The position numbers and the translations under genes are program-made. Below are positions 27,701-39,100 of a stretch of 64,000 bases of DNA, one piece after another. The notes under the pieces are model-generated. The model was not told the DNA's origin, made no database searches, and worked only from the letters and a program-made list of their open reading frames with translations. The stretch's first letter is position 1; each line of letters begins with the position of its first letter. Source of the stretch: Altererythrobacter sp. B11 (lineage in GTDB: Bacteria > Pseudomonadota > Alphaproteobacteria > Sphingomonadales > Sphingomonadaceae); assembly GCF_003569745.1 (NCBI RefSeq), contig NZ_AP018498.1:3139001-3203000 (forward strand), written 5' to 3'.

Positions 27701-30700
27701 CGTTCCGTTGCCGAGCAGCGCGAGATTGGCTGCGGTGAGCGTCACCGCCTGCGCCACCCCGGTGCCCGTCAGGGTCTTGGTGACCACATTGGTGCCATTG
27801 GTGAACGTCACCGTCACGGCAGCGCCGTTTTCGGCGGTCACCGTAACGGCGCCGGTGGCGGCCTTCGCTTCGGCCAGGGTCGCCCCATCGGCAACCCCGG
27901 CGCCCAGCGCAAGCACGGGAGCCGTGGGCGGCGACCGGTCAAGCGTGAAGGTCGCAGGTGTAGCGCCTGCAGAGATGTTGCCGGCCACGTCCTTCGCGAT
28001 TGCACTCACCGCGATGGTGCCATCGCCCAGCGCCGCCAGATCGCCGGCGGTGAGTACGACGGCCTGCGGTGCGCCAGTGCCCGCCACGGTCTTCGTGATG
28101 GTGGTGCCGCTGCGCGTGAAGGTGACCGTAACCGTAGAACCGGCTTCGGCCGTGACTGTCACCACGCCGCTGCTGGCGGTGGCTTCCGCCGCCGAGGCGA
28201 TATCTGCCACACCGGCACCGAGTGCCAGCACAGGCGCCGCCGGCGGGGTGTTGTCGATGGTGAAGCTGGCGCTGCCGGTCTGCGAAATGTTGCCGACGGC
28301 GTCAACGGCGGTCACTGTCATTGCGATGGTGCCGCTGCCGAGCGAGGCAACGTCGGCGGCCGACAGCGAGACGGTCTGGGCAGCGCCCGTGCCGGTGAGG
28401 GTCTTCGTTACGCTGTTGACGCCGTTGGTGAAGGTGACGGTGACGGCGGAATTCAGCTCCGAGGTCACTTGCGCCACCCCGCCCGTCGAGGCCTGGGCAC
28501 TAGTCTTGGCTGAAGCGCCGATGAGGGAGACCAGCGGCGCAGCCGGGGCCACAGTATCGAGCGTGAAGGTCTGCGTTGCCGCAGTCGACACGTTGCCCGC
28601 CGGATCACGGGTGACTGCGCTGATTGCGATCGAGCCACTGCCGAGCGTCGCCAGATCGTTGTCGGTGAGGACGACGGCCTGCGCCGCGCCCGTGCCGACA
28701 ACCTCCTTCACCACCTCGCGTGTCCCGTTCTTGAAGGTGACGCTGGCGGTGAGCCCGGCGCCGGCCGTGACCAAAGCCACGCCGCCCTGCGACGTTGCCT
28801 CCGCGGCGGATGCGCCGTCGGCAATGCCGCTGCCAAGCGCAAGAGTGGGTGCATTCGGTGCGGTGCGGTCCAGCACGAATTCGACCGGCGCACCAACGGG
28901 AGAGCTGTTGCCAGCCGCATCCGTGGCGGCGGCCGTCACGGACACCGGTCCGTCGCCAAGGGCCGCAAGGTCCGCAGCCGACAGCGTGACGGCCTGCGAA
29001 GCGCCCGTGGCAGTCAGTCCCTTGGACACGGTACCGAGCGCGCCGGCAAAGGTGACCGTGATAGCCGAACCACCTTCCGCACGCACGGTGACCACGCCGG
29101 CCGTTGCTAGGGCTTCTGCCTCCGTGGCACCGCCGGCCACGCCGGCTCCGAGTGTGAGGGACGGCGCGAGCGGAGCCTGCCGGTCGAGCGTGAAGCTAGA
29201 CGTAGCCGGAGCCGACTGGTTGCCGCTTGCGTCGCTCGCCACGGCGGAGACGCTGACGACGCCGTCGCCGAGCGTTTGCAGGTCGAGCGCGTTGAGCACG
29301 AGGGTAGCCGGAGCGCCATCGCTCACCACCGTCCGCGTGATCGTGCCCACGGACCCGGTGAAGGTGACGACCACGACCGCGCCGGCCTCAGCCGACAGCG
29401 TCAGGAGGCCTGTGGCAGCAGTGGCTTCGTCGGCCGTGGCGCCGTTCGCCGTGTTGGCGGCCAGTGTGAGCAGCGGGGTCTCAGGCGCGGCGGCATCGAG
29501 GCTGAACGTCAGGCTCTGCAGCGACGACTGATTGCCTGCACCGTCGGTCACGAGCATCGCCACCTGAACCGGACCATCGCCTAGCAAGGTGATTTGTTCT
29601 TCGGTCAGGGTCACAGCCTGCGCCGTTCCGGTACCGATCAGATTTACGGTCACGGTCTGGCCGGAATAGCCGTTGAAGGTGACCTTGATCGACGCCCCGT
29701 TTTCGGCGGCCGCAAGCACCACGCCGTCTTCCGAAAGCGCATCGGTCGCCGACTTGGTGCCGCCGCCAACCAGGGTAAGGCCAGCAACGGGCACGGCAGT
29801 GTCCATGATGAAACTCGCCTGCGCCGGATCGGACTGGTTGCCCGCCGCGTCCGTGGCGATAGCGTTCACCTGGATCTGCCCGTCTCCCAGCCGTGCCATG
29901 TCGCCAGCCGTGAGGTGGATTGCCTGCGAAGCACCGTTGGCGGCGATCGCCTTGACCACCTCATTGCTGCCGCGGGTGAAGGTCAGCGTTACGATTGTGC
30001 CGGTGTCCGCCTTGACGAATACTACGCCGGCGGCGGCTTCGCTGGACGTGGCGCCACCATCTTCAACGCCGACGCCCAGGGTCAGGATCGGCGCCACAGG
30101 GGGAACCGCATCCAGGCTGAACTCAAGGGTGGACGGCGCAGACGCATTGCCTGCCTCGTCAAGCGCAAGGGCGGTCACGAGGATCGGACCGTCGCCCAGA
30201 AGCACAAGGTCAGCGGGCGAGAATGCGACAATGTCTTCGCCGCCACTCGCTTCCGCAATGGTCTTGACGATCGTGCCGCTTACGCCGGTGAAAACGAGCC
30301 GCAGGCCAAGGCCCGGCTCCGCCGTCACCGTGATCACCCCGTCGGTGGACAGGGCCTCTGTGAGCGACTTGGTCTGGCTGCCCACGATCTGGAGAATCGG
30401 CGCTTCGGGCGGTTCGGTGCGCAGCGTGAAGCTGCCGGTGCCCGCTTCAGAGACATTGCCGGCCACATCGCTTGCGACCGCAGAGAATGAAACCGCACCG
30501 TCGCCGAGTTCGGCGAGATCGGCCGCGGACAGAACGACGGCCTTGGCACTGCCAGTTCCGGTCAACGTCTTCTCAACGACCCCGTCCACACCGGTGAAGG
30601 TGACGACGACACTCGATCCTGCTTCCGCACTGACGCGAACGATACCACCGCTCGAGGTGCCCTCATCAAGCGAAGCTCCGTCGGACACCCCGGCGCCCAG

Positions 30701-33700
30701 CGTCACCACCGGCGCAGCAGGCGGGTTGGTGTCGACGCTGAAGCTCACCATTGAAGCTGCCGAGAACTTGCCGCTTGCGACGTTGAACTGGCGCACAGCG
30801 AGCAGCATCACGCCGTCGAATGAACCTGCCGCATCGGACCAGCTTTCGCCGCCATCAGCGCTGTACTGCAACGCGGCGCCATCTTCGAGGCCGCCCACCA
30901 GCAGGGCGCTGTCATACGTCAGCGCATCCGTGTTGGAGACGCCGGTATCGTTCTGCAGCGACAGGGTCAGCGAAGACAGTTCGATCGTGGGATCGAGTGT
31001 GAACTCCTCAAGCGTGGTTGGCGAAACGTTGCCCGCCACGTCGGTCTGCCGCACCAGAACGGAGTTGAAACCGGGATTGGCCGTGAAGCTCTTGGTCCAG
31101 GTCGCGCCGCCGTCGACGCTGAACTCGATCAAAGCGCCGGACTCCTGCCCGGTAATGCTGAGGATACCGGTGTATTCATTGCCTTCCACGGTCAGCACGC
31201 CGGGCAAGCCGGTGTCCAGATTGAATTGGGCCTGCGAGGCACCGGACACATTGCCCGCGCTGTCTTTGGCCGTGGCAGAGACCGCCACCGGCCCGCTGCC
31301 AACTACAGCGAGCTCAGCCTGAGTAAGGCTTACGGCAACGGGCGAACCCGTGCCTTCGAGCACTTTGGTCACTGCCCCGGCCGCGCCGCTGAACACCACC
31401 TTGACTGATGTCCCGGCCTCAGCCGTGACCGCAATGGCGCCATCGGCGGCAGTCGCTTCCTCGCCGGTCTTGTCTGCATCGCCCAGGAGGTCGAGCACCG
31501 GTTCGCCCGGCGCAACGGTGTCGAGCGTGAAGGCACTGCTCGCGGCCGTGGAGGCATTGCCCGCCGCGTCGGTGGCCACCGCCGAGACGGACACCACGCC
31601 ATTACCGAGAATGGCAAGGTCATCTGCCGTCAGAACGACCGCCTGGTCAGCGCCGATGCCGGACACGGTCTTGACGACGCTGCCCTGCAGCGTCGCGAAG
31701 GTAACTGCAACGGAGGAGCCATGCGGGGCACTGACCTGCACCACGCCGCCCGAATAAAGAGCTTCAGCGGAGGTAACCCCGTTCTCGACCGCTGCCGTGA
31801 GGCTGATGACAGGAGCATCCGGTGCAGCGGTGTCGAGCGTGAACACGACCAGCACCGGCGGCGAAACGTCAGAGCCGTTCACCTGCCGAACATGAACCTG
31901 GTTGAGGCCTTCCACAGCCGTGAAGTCGCCGGTCCAGGTCTGGCCGCCATCCGTGCTGTACTCAACGACAGCGCCGTTGCTTACGCCAGAGATCTGCAGG
32001 GTGCCGTCGCTGGTCAGCCCGTCACCCGCCGAGGCACCGCTGTCCTGCGTGAGGGCGACCTCCAGTGCAGGAAGCGCCGCAACGACTTCGAAGGTCAGCT
32101 CCTGAGCCTGCGAGGCGTTGCCCGCGGCGTCCACCTCGCGCACCTGAACCGTGTTGGTTCCGGCCTTCGCGGCGAAGCTCTGGCTCCAGGTCTGGCCACC
32201 GTCCAGGCTATATTCGACAGTCGAGCCAGCTTCCTGGCCGGCAATTGAGATGATGCCGTTCTGCGCATCCGCAGTCGCCACCATGCCGCTCGGAGCGAGG
32301 GTGTCCAGGGTGACGGTTACCGGCGTGGCAGCCGAGACGTTTCCGGCAGCATCAGTCGCAGTGGCCGAGACGGAGATCTCTCCATCGCCGAGCGCGGCCA
32401 GATCTTCTGCCGTCAGCACCACGGGCTGCGCCGCACCGTCAGCGTTCAGCTGCTTGATGACATTGTTCACGCCGTTGGTGAAGGTGACGGTGATGGTCGT
32501 CCCCTCTTCGGCGGTCACGACGACGACGCCGCCGGCCGCGGTCGCTTCCGCCGCTGTGGCACCGGTGGCGACGCCGGCGCCGAAGGCCAGCACGGGCGCA
32601 CCGGGGGTCTCGCCGTCGATCGTGAACGTCAGCTCCCGGGTTGCCGAGGTGTTACCGGCAGCATCGACGATGGTCACCGAGACGGTGATTTCCCCATCGC
32701 CAAGCTCGGCCAGATCAGCGGCACTCAAGGTAATACCCTGGGCCAACCCCGTGCCGGTTACCGAATGCACGACCACGCCATTGGCGCTGCGGAACTCGAT
32801 CTGCACGGTCGCCTGGTCTTCAGCGATGACGGAGAAGACGCCGTCCTCGGAAAGCGCGGCCTCGATGCCTTTGACGTCCGGACCGGTCAGTTCGAGCACG
32901 GGGGCGTCGGGCGCGCCGGTATCGACGCGAATGTTGGGGGCCTGGATGGCGGGGAAGGTCATGACAACCGGGAGACCGGTTTCGCCCTTGAACTCATCCA
33001 CGGTCGCCGTGCCGAGCGCCAGGCTGTCCGCCTTGAGCGCGATGCCATCGCCATCATAGAGATTGGCCGGCAGGTCAGCCGTGAACACGAGCTCACGCGC
33101 GCCCGTGGCGGTCGCGGCGGTGCCCGTGGCGGTCAGCAGTATTTCCTGCCCCCCCACGAGTGCCACTAGAGTGACGGTCTTGCCTTCGGCAAGAACGACA
33201 GGCTGGGAGAAGTTAACGGTCAGGCTGAGGTCGTCCCCCGCCTTGAACCAGCTCGGCGTGCTGCCCTGGGCGATGGACTGCACACCAACATTCAGGCCGG
33301 GGGTGACTGTGGTGGAATCATAGCCCGAGAGGTCTGCCAGCGCCACACCGGCGTCAATCCGCACGGCCGCGCCCGCAATCTGCGAGCGTACAGCGCCATC
33401 AGCGAAGACCAACTGGTCGTTGAGCGTGCCGCCACCGGCGGAGACGATCACGGTTTCGACATTGTCGCCAACCGTGCGCGTGAGCGTCATGCGCGTGCCG
33501 CTGACGGACTTGGTATAATCGCTCCAACGGCCACGGAAGTAGATAACGTCCGTACCGCCGCCCAGACCGGCCGCGTCAATCGTGGTGCCATCGGCGACGT
33601 AGACCACGTCGACCCCGGCGTTACCGAGAATCTGGAAGTTTACCCCGGGCTTCGAAAGCGCAATCGTCTCCCCCGTGGCATCGAAGGACACGACCTTCAC

Positions 33701-34171
33701 GGAAGCGGACAGATCGGCGCCGGGCGCCGCAGGGCCGGTCGGCGCCTGCGAACTCTCACCGGCCGGAACAGGCAAGGCATCCCCGCGCGAGACATGGTTG
33801 TAGAGGGCATTGGTAGCCACGGTGCCATCTGCGAAAATCAGCGAGTCGGGCGAAGTCGCCGAATTGGCGCCGGCGAGGTTGACGGTCTCGACCTTCCCAT
33901 CCACTGTGCGTGACAGCGTCAGCGTCGCGCCGGTCCGGCTGAAGCTGTAGTCGCTCAGCGAGCCTTCGAAGTAAATACGGTCGGCGCCGCCGCCAGTGCT
34001 CAGCGTATAGATCGCACCCGGGCGCACGAAGATGGCGTCGACGAAGGACGAACCGAGGAACTGGATTTCCTGCCCCTCAAGCGAGAGCGTGCCGTAGCTC
34101 AGCTCGAAGTCGATGAAGTTCGACTCATCACCTTCGGTGTTCAGAATGATATACTTCGACGAAATCGCCAT
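19346..34171 (-). CDS. Giant T1SS-secreted adhesin, 4941 residues
   Basis: The ATG giving [15 protein letters not shown] was preferred. AGGA lies nine bases upstream, and the paralogue at 36066 starts at the same point (MATTSKYIVLG). Domains in order: an N-terminal region of about 290 residues with two related modules (GGGADRIYF...SDY and GGGTDVIYF...SDY); about 30 Ig-like units, most of 102-105 residues, with the pattern [33 protein letters not shown]; then a C-terminal block of about 800 residues present twice. Each block has a Ser/Thr-rich linker unit, seven FG-GAP repeats with calcium loops such as [10 protein letters not shown], and an RTX stretch ([20 protein letters not shown]). No Sec signal is visible. 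C-terminal RTX repeats and the adjacent exporter indicate type I secretion to the cell surface as a biofilm or adhesion protein. Codon use resembles neighbours. Confidence 0.93.
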   Translation of the reverse strand: MAISSKYIILNTEGDESNFIDFELSYGTLSLEGQEIQFLGSSFVDAIFVRPGAIYTLSTGGGADRIYFEGSLSDYSFSRTGATLTLSRTVDGKVETVNLAGANSATSPDSLIFADGTVATNALYNHVSRGDALPVPAGESSQAPTGPAAPGADLSASVKVVSFDATGETIALSKPGVNFQILGNAGVDVVYVADGTTIDAAGLGGGTDVIYFRGRWSDYTKSVSGTRMTLTRTVGDNVETVIVSAGGGTLNDQLVFADGAVRSQIAGAAVRIDAGVALADLSGYDSTTVTPGLNVGVQSIAQGSTPSWFKAGDDLSLTVNFSQPVVLAEGKTVTLVALVGGQEILLTATGTAATATGARELVFTADLPANLYDGDGIALKADSLALGTATVDEFKGETGLPVVMTFPAIQAPNIRVDTGAPDAPVLELTGPDVKGIEAALSEDGVFSVIAEDQATVQIEFRSANGVVVHSVTGTGLAQGITLSAADLAELGDGEITVSVTIVDAAGNTSATRELTFTIDGETPGAPVLAFGAGVATGATAAEATAAGGVVVVTAEEGTTITVTFTNGVNNVIKQLNADGAAQPVVLTAEDLAALGDGEISVSATATDAAGNVSAATPVTVTLDTLAPSGMVATADAQNGIISIAGQEAGSTVEYSLDGGQTWSQSFAAKAGTNTVQVREVDAAGNASQAQELTFEVVAALPALEVALTQDSGASAGDGLTSDGTLQISGVSNGAVVEYSTDGGQTWTGDFTAVEGLNQVHVRQVNGSDVSPPVLVVFTLDTAAPDAPVISLTAAVENGVTSAEALYSGGVVQVSAPHGSSVAVTFATLQGSVVKTVSGIGADQAVVLTADDLAILGNGVVSVSAVATDAAGNASTAASSAFTLDTVAPGEPVLDLLGDADKTGEEATAADGAIAVTAEAGTSVKVVFSGAAGAVTKVLEGTGSPVAVSLTQAELAVVGSGPVAVSATAKDSAGNVSGASQAQFNLDTGLPGVLTVEGNEYTGILSITGQESGALIEFSVDGGATWTKSFTANPGFNSVLVRQTDVAGNVSPTTLEEFTLDPTIELSSLTLSLQNDTGVSNTDALTYDSALLVGGLEDGAALQYSADGGESWSDAAGSFDGVMLLAVRQFNVASGKFSAASMVSFSVDTNPPAAPVVTLGAGVSDGASLDEGTSSGGIVRVSAEAGSSVVVTFTGVDGVVEKTLTGTGSAKAVVLSAADLAELGDGAVSFSAVASDVAGNVSEAGTGSFTLRTEPPEAPILQIVGSQTKSLTEALSTDGVITVTAEPGLGLRLVFTGVSGTIVKTIAEASGGEDIVAFSPADLVLLGDGPILVTALALDEAGNASAPSTLEFSLDAVPPVAPILTLGVGVEDGGATSSEAAAGVVFVKADTGTIVTLTFTRGSNEVVKAIAANGASQAIHLTAGDMARLGDGQIQVNAIATDAAGNQSDPAQASFIMDTAVPVAGLTLVGGGTKSATDALSEDGVVLAAAENGASIKVTFNGYSGQTVTVNLIGTGTAQAVTLTEEQITLLGDGPVQVAMLVTDGAGNQSSLQSLTFSLDAAAPETPLLTLAANTANGATADEATAATGLLTLSAEAGAVVVVTFTGSVGTITRTVVSDGAPATLVLNALDLQTLGDGVVSVSAVASDASGNQSAPATSSFTLDRQAPLAPSLTLGAGVAGGATEAEALATAGVVTVRAEGGSAITVTFAGALGTVSKGLTATGASQAVTLSAADLAALGDGPVSVTAAATDAAGNSSPVGAPVEFVLDRTAPNAPTLALGSGIADGASAAEATSQGGVALVTAGAGLTASVTFKNGTREVVKEVVGTGAAQAVVLTDNDLATLGSGSIAISAVTRDPAGNVSTAATQTFTLDTVAPAAPLVSLIGASAKTSAQASTGGVAQVTSELNSAVTVTFTNGVNSVTKTLTGTGAAQTVSLSAADVASLGSGTIAMTVTAVDAVGNISQTGSASFTIDNTPPAAPVLALGAGVADIASAAEATASSGVVTVTAEAGSTVTVTFTRSGTTITKTVAGTGAPQAVVLTAGDLAALGDGTIAVSAIAKDVAGNISAGATPATFTLDRSPPTAPVLALGAGVADGATLAEAKAATGAVTVTAENGAAVTVTFTNGTNVVTKTLTGTGVAQAVTLTAANLALLGNGTVSVSATAQDAVGNSSLATTRTFTLDMAPPSSPVLAVVGSTEKSGAAASSAAGAVTVSAELGSAVTVTFTNGVKTVTKTMIGTGAQQIVTLSNADLTTLGDGSIYVTATARDTAGNTSANSGSVQFTLDRVAPNSPALSLGTGIADGASTAEALAESGVAIVTADAGSLITVTFVNGSNSVVKGVVATGLPQAVTLTQADLTALGSGTISVSAVATDTVGNESTEASQSFLLDMTPPNPSILTLVGAPAKTTAQATSAGGVLKVTTESGATATVTFTSNTGTITKTLVGTGVAQTVLLSAADAAALGNGTVNVSVRVQDTVGNLSTAATTSFTIDDVAPTAPALVLGAGVADIASAAEATAATGVVTVQAEAGATVTVTFTNGSKSVTKTLTGTGAAQAVVLSAANLATLGDGTISVSASARDAAGNNSPASSASFTLDSTAPVSPTLALGVGLSDGATLAEARAATGAVLVTAEAGATVTVTFTNGTAKVEKSVIATGGSDAVTLSASDLAILGNGSISVSAVTKDAVGNASVPVTTSFTLDSAAPTSPTLSLLGDPTKSAASAAVSSGVVSVAAEAGASVKVTFTRGSTQIVKTLTGTGSAQNVALTPAEVVALGDGAVAISAVATDPAGNASSIASGVQFTLDRAAPNAPTITLGTGVADIASAAEATAASGVISVTGEAGSAISVVFSNGSNSIVKSLTATGSAQAVTLTNADLQALGDGTIAVTAQAKDPAGNESAESASSFVLDRSPPATPTMTLSDGVAGGVTATEALASTGVVKVTAEAGALVTVQFTAGANTVTKTFTGNGLTQNVSLTANDVVKLGNGAVTVSSFVTDAVGNQSTAATNTFTIDTIAPNGPSLSLSGTAAKNAELATGTVATVTAELGATVTVTFVQGSVEITKTLVGTGAAQDVVLTATDVAAFADGAITFSAVARDTAGNASVASATRQFTLDRVAPPVPVIALGAGVADGASSAEATAAGGVVTVVGENGGTIQAVFIGNSGSVTKTVAADGTAKPIVLTAAELATLGNGNVLVSAQVTDAAGNVTTADPLTFLLDTVAPTAPVIGLPAGFAGGASTAEALASTGAATVTAEAGSVVAVTFTGTLGTVTRTVTGTGSAQAITLDASQLTTLGNGNVTVTAVATDPVGNVSATSASAAFSLDTVNPNVLLSGGNGANTNTTSVQSSELGTVYVVNTSVIPTVTKIEDITNVDGKYWNSVNITSVNSWTTINLLGLASGTYQAYSVDAAGNISAVSSASYTVNAVVEATSLQQVSSSVGFVLYGSVSAEYIGQSVDFVGDVNGDGYGDFMFGSVANDTNYPRTYVIFGGPTNLNGGYYDNLVTANNNTNGFAVTGYQWYEYSGYSVSSAGDVNGDGLNDLLIGAYGRDNGNSLAGAAYIVYGKTGGAIVALGNLPGVGASNSNGFVLLGSNTDSQAGFSVSVAGDINGDGYADFLVGALYQDVGTAADAGRVYVVYGRSNNSSIDMSALTAASNTLGFMIEGSSTSDQLGSAVSNAGDVNGDGLSDFIVTARYADAPNGNSGTSYVVFGQTGISGAPLNVSALTAATNTRGFVISGSSNGDNTGWSVAGSGDINGDGLSDLALAGIYADTSQGNAGKFYIVFGKTDGAGVNVSALSGGTNTQGFVINGSVANDYATSISVIGDVNGDGLADLLLGANAADANGYTDTGKAYVVFGKTDNTAVELSALSVAGNTQGFAIHGSGQNYSNLGTSVSAGDLNGDGLVDLMIGAPYQDYGYTDGGAMYVIYGSTSGVFSTTKVSQMGTAGADTLNGTSGNDSLVGAGGNDVLRGNGGADVIYGGAGNDRIILNADNVAKLGQSGASIQGGLGTDTLALDGSGITLDLTTLRDAFVKGVEKIDLTGSGNNTLKLNLTDVLNLHDPEESAFNEFEALTGKVGKQQMMVDGNSGDALQLVGSWLDSGVDVQDGTRSYSIYNYAGSAVQLLVNNEVTVSVQDNAAPAPAFADGSISGTGTDAAIVRSTEVGTLYLVNTAAIPTVSTLADITGADSKYWNSVAITAANTNTNLSLLGLASGTYKAYAVDALGNLSSPSANSFTVTPVIQASAIMQASNSLGYMIAGSSGSEYLGGAVSAAGDINGDDYGDFIVGVSDSNSTASKSYVVFGGPTNIYGSVTDSVYTAANGTAGFAILASSASDYLGVATAAGDVNGDGLGDLIVGARGVDNGSTSAGAAYIVYGKTSGSTVTVASLSTAVTAGFQLLGGTAGEGAGYSVSAAGDINGDGYADLLVGAATAGASSQGRAYIVYGRSNNSSINLTALTVATNTLGFVIDGTLANDNLGYKTTALGDVNGDGLADFMVGSPFVDLNGNGNPGAAYVVFGRTGTSGAALNLTSLTVATNTLGFAISGSSANDNAGWAIAGSGDINGDGLSDMVVTARLADSASGVDAGRTYVIYGKTSGASINLSAVTASGNTLGFVINGSSVNDFHNAMSVIGDLNGDGLADLAIGSWQADTSLGTDAGKVYVVFGKTDGSPVDLSALSVAGNTQGFVIEGNQSGTTSFGSVSGADLNGDGLVDLIIGNSNADVGGSTDNGAAFVVYGSTSGVFSTSKVSQMGTSGADTLTGTSINDSLVGGQGNDVLSGKGGIDVLYGGSGNDRIVLNADNVVKLGQSGSSVQGGQGIDTLALEGTDIITLNLTTMRDAVIKGIERIDITGSANNTLKMNLTDVLNLHDTDESAFNAFQSLTGVTGKQQLMIDGDAGDSLQLVGSALWVDSGTDVVEAGVSYSVYNYNGAPVQLLVDNAITTTVVPA
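21783..24207 (-). repeat. C-terminal adhesin module, first copy (inside the giant gene)
   Basis: About 2425 bases with the same order of parts as 19346-21782: a linker unit ([26 protein letters not shown]), seven FG-GAP repeats, RTX repeats ([20 protein letters not shown]), and a tail ([28 protein letters not shown]). What would be the end of the secreted protein is thus present internally, followed by a complete second copy. Boundaries are by eye and accurate to a few codons. Confidence 0.88.
25766..27316 (-). repeat. Five-unit Ig super-repeat, copy 2 (inside the giant gene)
   Basis: Exactly 1551 bases (517 codons) between equivalent Arg codons. The five Ig-like units carry, in order, the marks [29 protein letters not shown] and PTKSAA. 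The same order appears in 27317-28867. Copies are diverged at the protein level, so the duplication is old. Confidence 0.7.
27317..28867 (-). repeat. Five-unit Ig super-repeat, copy 1 (inside the giant gene)
   Basis: Also exactly 1551 bases. Its five units carry [29 protein letters not shown] and TEKSGAA, matching copy 2 unit for unit. The first units of both copies also share LGSG where most other units have LGDG, and the second units share AQTV and SFTID. Confidence 0.7.
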
Positions 34172-34257
34172 GGTCGTGTTCCTAATCAAGATGCCCGAAG
34201 CAATATGTTAAATGCCTTTGTCTCAATAATTTCATTCAGATGAGGCAGGTATTATTA

Positions 34258-36066
34258 CTAGCCGCCTGCAAAAACAGGCGTTGTAGAGTTGAGGTACGAG
34301 GCGACATCAGCCGGCGTCTCTCGCCAGCCGCCGCCGATGTCCAAATCGAGATACGATTGGCTGCTATTGGGAAAGGGCGCCGCACCATTGTAGGTGCCGA
34401 AATCGACGCGCGTATCGTTCGGGAATGTGTCGCCGCTCTGGAAATAAGTGTTGGCCAGATCCCAGCCGGCGACGCCGTTCTCCTGATTGTCGAGATATAC
34501 GAAATCGTCGGCGCCGAAGTCGGTGGCGCGGACCCAGAAATCCCATGTGCCGATGTTGCTGCCCGCCTGGCGATCGGTCGCGGCGAGCGCAATACCTCCC
34601 CCGGAAAGGCTGCCGATCGAGGTCGGTGCTGCGACCGCAGTATTGCCTACGCCATCGATGCCGACCCACTTGTAGCTGGCCATCAGAGCGCCATCCGCCC
34701 CCATCATGTACGACTGGGTTGCGCCGGTGACGAGCGCGGCGCCCGTGCCGACCGTATTGGGCGTCACCGTGGAGAAGCCGCCCGTCACATAAGCCGCATT
34801 GGTGAGGCCCGAGGTCGCACTGACGATGAGGCCGGCGTCGATCTCGACGTGGTAGTTGTTCGACAGATCGAGGTCGTACAGGGGATTGATGGTCAGTTTG
34901 TTGTCGGAGAATGTGAGCACGTCAGCCAGATTGACCGCAACGCCATTCCAGCTTGCGGTCACCACGCCGCCCGCCACGGTCACCTCCAGCGTCTGCGTAT
35001 GATCGACGGCTTCGCCGAGCGTGCCCGAATATCCGGCCTTCGCGGTCGAATTCGCATCATTGACCACCGAGATGTGATAGGTGCCGTCGGCCGCCGTCAG
35101 CGCGAGCGTTTCACTGGACGTGAAGACCAGATTGGACCGCACATCGAGTTCCGTGACGCCATCGAGAGTGGACTGCAGCCGGATGTCCAGCCCCGGCGTC
35201 ACCGTTACGGCGTCGTATCCCGACAGGGCCGACAAGGCGACGTTCGCGTCGAGCTTAACCGCACTGCCCGCCACCTGGGAGCGCACAGCGCCATCGGCGA
35301 ACACCAGCTGGTCGTTGAGCGTGTTGCCGCCTGCCGAGACGATCACCGTCTCTACATGGTCGCCCACGTTCCGCGTGAACGTCATGCGGGTGCCGGTGAC
35401 GGACTTTGCGTAATCGCTCCAGTGTCCACGGAAATAGACAACGTCGGTTCCGCCGCCCAGCGCTGTCGCGTCTACCGTAGCGCCATCGGCGACATAGACG
35501 ACGTCGGTGCCCGCATTGCCGAGCACCTGGAACTTCACCCCAGGAGCCGAGAGGGCGATGGTTTCACCGGTCGCATCGAAAGAGACGACCTTCACGGTTG
35601 AAGACAGATTAGCGCCTGGCGCTGCCGCGCCGGCGGGGTTCAGGGACGTCTCACCAGCCGGGACCGGCAGGGGATCGCCCTTGGAGACATGGTTGTACAC
35701 GGCGTTGGCAGCAGCCGCGCCATCCGCGAAAACCAGCACGTCGGGCGTGGTTGCCGAATTGGCGCCCGCAAGGTTCACGGTCTCCACCTTTACGCCGACC
35801 GTCCGCGAAAGGGTCAGCGTGGCCCCGCTGCGGGTCAGCGTGTAGTCAGCCAGCGAACCCCCGAAATAGATGCGATCGGCGCCACCGCCCGTGCTGAGCG
35901 AATAGGTAGCGCCGGGACGCACGAACAGGGCGTCGACGAACGACGACCCCAAAAACTGGATATCCTGCCCGTCCAGCGACAGCGTGCCGTAGTCCAGCTT
36001 GTAATCGATAAAGCTCGAACCGTCGCCATCAGACCCGAGGACGATGTATTTTGAAGTCGTTGCCAT
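34258..36066 (-). CDS. 602-residue T1SS cargo, chimera of its two neighbours
   Basis: Residues 1-290 are a paralogue of the giant protein's N-terminus ([79 protein letters not shown]). From about residue 300 to the end it is a paralogue of the C-terminus of the 1408-residue protein (LDVRSNLVF, YDLDLSNNYHVEIDAG, WVGIDGVGNTAV, ANTYFQSGDTFPNDTRVDFG, NSSQSYLDLDIGG). It has no Ig units, FG-GAP repeats or long RTX array. There is no Sec signal. The ATG is preceded by GGGGG. The protein lies 88 bases after the 1408-residue gene and 86 bases before the giant gene. Its C-terminal domain probably carries the type I export signal. Function beyond surface structure is unknown. Confidence 0.85.
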   Translation of the reverse strand: MATTSKYIVLGSDGDGSSFIDYKLDYGTLSLDGQDIQFLGSSFVDALFVRPGATYSLSTGGGADRIYFGGSLADYTLTRSGATLTLSRTVGVKVETVNLAGANSATTPDVLVFADGAAAANAVYNHVSKGDPLPVPAGETSLNPAGAAAPGANLSSTVKVVSFDATGETIALSAPGVKFQVLGNAGTDVVYVADGATVDATALGGGTDVVYFRGHWSDYAKSVTGTRMTFTRNVGDHVETVIVSAGGNTLNDQLVFADGAVRSQVAGSAVKLDANVALSALSGYDAVTVTPGLDIRLQSTLDGVTELDVRSNLVFTSSETLALTAADGTYHISVVNDANSTAKAGYSGTLGEAVDHTQTLEVTVAGGVVTASWNGVAVNLADVLTFSDNKLTINPLYDLDLSNNYHVEIDAGLIVSATSGLTNAAYVTGGFSTVTPNTVGTGAALVTGATQSYMMGADGALMASYKWVGIDGVGNTAVAAPTSIGSLSGGGIALAATDRQAGSNIGTWDFWVRATDFGADDFVYLDNQENGVAGWDLANTYFQSGDTFPNDTRVDFGTYNGAAPFPNSSQSYLDLDIGGGWRETPADVASYLNSTTPVFAGG

Positions 36067-36121
36067 AGTCGTAACCCCCTGAAATTGGCGCGGTCGATCC
36101 TAAGAGACCGCCAGTCAGCAG

Positions 36122-36147
36122 GGCCGGGAGCGAACTCGCCCCCGGCC
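36122..36147 (-). other. Strong hairpin between two cargo genes
   Basis: An inverted repeat (GGCCGGGAGCGA, then TCGCCCCCGGCC) with one mismatch sits in the 88-base gap between the 1408- and 602-residue genes. There is no T run on the minus strand. It could reduce read-through or protect the upstream mRNA end, setting different levels of the cargo proteins. Confidence 0.45.
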
Positions 36148-36154
36148 GCTCCTG

Positions 36155-39100
36155 TTATCCGCCCACGAACAGCGGCGTCGGGCTGTTGAAGTGGGACATC
36201 ACGTCCGCCGGTGTCTCGCGCCAGGCGCCGTCGATATCGAGATCGAGGAACGACTGGCTGCTGTTCGGGAAAGGCGCTTCGCCATTGTAGGTGCCGAAGT
36301 CGACGCGGGTGTCGTCCGGGAAGGTGTCGCCACTCTGGAAGTAGGTGTTGGCGAGGTCCCAACCCGGCACGCCGTTTTGCTGATTGTCCAGATACACCAG
36401 ATCGTCAGCGCCGAAGTTTGTCGCGCGAGCCCAGAAATCCCACGTGCCGATTCCGTCGCCGGGCTGCCGATCGGTTGCGACCAGAGCAATGTTGCTCGAC
36501 CCCAGGCTGCCGAGCGACGTCGGGGCAGAGACGGCAGTGTTGCCGATGCCGTCGATGCCCACCCAGTTGTGGCTTCCGACGGACGTGCCGCTGTCATTCA
36601 TCATGACAGAAGCTGCCGCGGTCGCCAGGCTCGCGCCCGGGGTGACGGTGGCGAAGGCGCCGCTCGTGTAGCTGGCATTCCCCAGGCCGGACGTGTCGCC
36701 GACAAACAGCCCGGCATCGATCTCGACGTGATAATTGTTCGAGAAGTCGAGATCGTAGACCGGGTTGATGATGGCCTTGTTGCCGGAGATCGTGAGCACA
36801 TCGGCGAGATTTACCGTGCTCCCATTCCACGTCGCCGTGGCCACACCGCCGCTGACGGTGACAATCAGCGTCTGCGTGTTGTTGATCGTTTCGCCGATCG
36901 TGCCGGAATAGCCGGCCTTCGCGGCGGTGTTTGCGTCGTTCGAGACCGAGATCTCATAGACCCCATCCACGCTCGTGAGATGGACGTTCTCACTGCCAGT
37001 GAAGACCAGGTTCGATCGAACATCGAGATTGGTGATACTGGTCAGGTTCGTAGAGAAGGTCGGAACCGAAGCCTGCGACACGGTGAAGTCATCCGACACC
37101 GACAGGCTGCCGTCGGAGGCAGTAACCCGCACGGTCAGAGGACTTGCCAGGGCCGGAGCCGACGACGCCGTGAAGCTGTGTGTGGCCGCATCGAAGGTCA
37201 GCCACGACGGCAGAGCCGACAGAGCCCCCCCGCTACCAACCAGTTGGGCCGTGTACGTCAGCGTGTCGCCGTCCACGTCGCTGAAGCTGTTCGACGGAAC
37301 GGTATAGTTGAACGCCTGCCCCTGAATCGTCGTCTGGTCCGCCAGGGCCTGCGCCAGAACCGGCGCTTCATTCACATTGGCGAGGTTCACCGTGACGCCC
37401 TGGGTCGTCTGGTTGCCGGCCACATCCTCCATCATGACATTGATCGTGTAGCTGTGGGGCTGCGTCTCATAGTCACGAGGCGCAGCAAAGCTCAGCACAC
37501 CCGAAGAGTTCAGCGTAAACAGACCGCTGTCTCCTCCCGGGGCCAGCATCCAGGTAACCGCTTCGCTGGCGGAGAGAGTGGCGACCGCAGTGGCGTTCTC
37601 GTTGGCGGTGAAGGTCGATGTCGTCAGCACCGGAGGCGTGCTGTCGAGAACGAACGGCAGTGCGTTGTAGGTAACAAGCTGCCCTGAGGCAGGAGAGACC
37701 TCCTCACCGGAGTTTACGCCTGTGACACCGGCGAAGTGAAGCTCTGCCACCCTCACTTCCGTGGAGTCGGTCACGGGCATTTGCGCCGTGAAAACGAGCT
37801 TTGTCGGATCGTTCAGCTGTGCCGTGGCTGCCGCATCGAACGTCGCCAAGGGGAAGTACTCGCCGTTGCCAACGACGCGGAGCACCACTTCGGGAAGCGA
37901 GTTCGAGGAATAGTTGACGCCCTCGCTTAGGGTGACCGTGAACGTCACGGCCGAACTGCCCGCCGCAATCGCCGTGTCCGCCGTGATCCCGGTGACCACC
38001 GGCGCGCTGGCGATCGAAAGGGTGAAATCGTCGGAGGCAGACAGGCTACCATCAGAGGCCGTAACCCGGATGGTGATCGGATCCGTCATCGCCTGGGCGG
38101 AAGTGGAACTGATCTGGCCGGTTTGCGCATCCACCGTCAGCCAGTTCGGCAAGGCAGAGACATTCCCCTGCGCGTCCACCACCTGGGCGGAGTAGGTGAG
38201 AGCGTCGCCATCCACGTCCGAGAAAGCGCCGGCGGGGATAGCGTAGCTGAAGGGCTGATCGGCGATAGCCACCTGATCGACGAGCGGGTGGTCCAGAACC
38301 GGCGCTTCGTTGACGTTGCCGACGTTGATCGTCAGCTGCTGCACGCTCTCGTTACCCCAGAAGTCCTTCGCCGTGACTTCGAGGTACCAGGTGTGATCCG
38401 TCTCGTAATCCAGCGGCGCGACCAGCGAAACGACGCCGGTCTGAGGATTGATGCTGAAGAAATCCTCCACGTCGTACGACGCCATGGTGCTCGGCCCGCT
38501 TCCCCAGTTCAGGGAATACGTCACTGCACCGGCAGTGTCCGACGCAGCGGCGGTGTGGATCAGCGTGCCAACCGCAGCGTTTTCCAGGACAGTCGCACTC
38601 GCCGCGGGCGCCGCGAAGGCGGGGCCGGCCTGATCATCGACCATGCCCAGCTCCTGCAGATGGGTCACCGGCAGGGCGGCATTCGCCAGCGCGCTGTTGT
38701 GCAGGACGATTTCCGAGAAACCGGCCACCAGAACCTGGGCCAAGTAATTGCCATTCGCCTGCCCCAGGTCAGCGAGCGTCGTGTCGGCCCCCTTCGCAGT
38801 GGAGGTGATGGCGTCCACGATCTGCTGAATGGCCTGATCGAGGGTAAGGTTTTCCCGATGTGCCCAGCCCTGCAGCGCAGCGAGATAGACGCCATAGACA
38901 TTTGCAGTGGCGGACGTGTCCGCACCGGCGCTGTCGATCACGAGCTTGACCATCTGGTCCACCAACGCCCCATCACCATCGGTGAACAGCGTGGCGACGG
39001 TGGCGTTGGCGTTTGCGACCGCTTCGGAAGACACGCCGCCAAGGTTGGTCGTGCCCTGCGTCGCCAGCTCCGGAGACATCAGGCGCGTGCTGACCTCGGT

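Noticed and set aside
24146-29531. Long open frames on the plus strand opposite the giant adhesin (about 580, 840 and 700 codons)
   Set aside because: They mirror the repeated Ig units codon by codon and are low-complexity and repetitive. They lack ribosome sites, signal peptides or known domains. They are a by-product of GC-rich codon bias on the real strand.
19346-34171. CRISPR array or DNA satellite suggested by the dense regular repeats
   Set aside because: The repeats are about 300 bases long, in frame, diverged, and encode Ig-like units. There are no short direct repeats with unique spacers.
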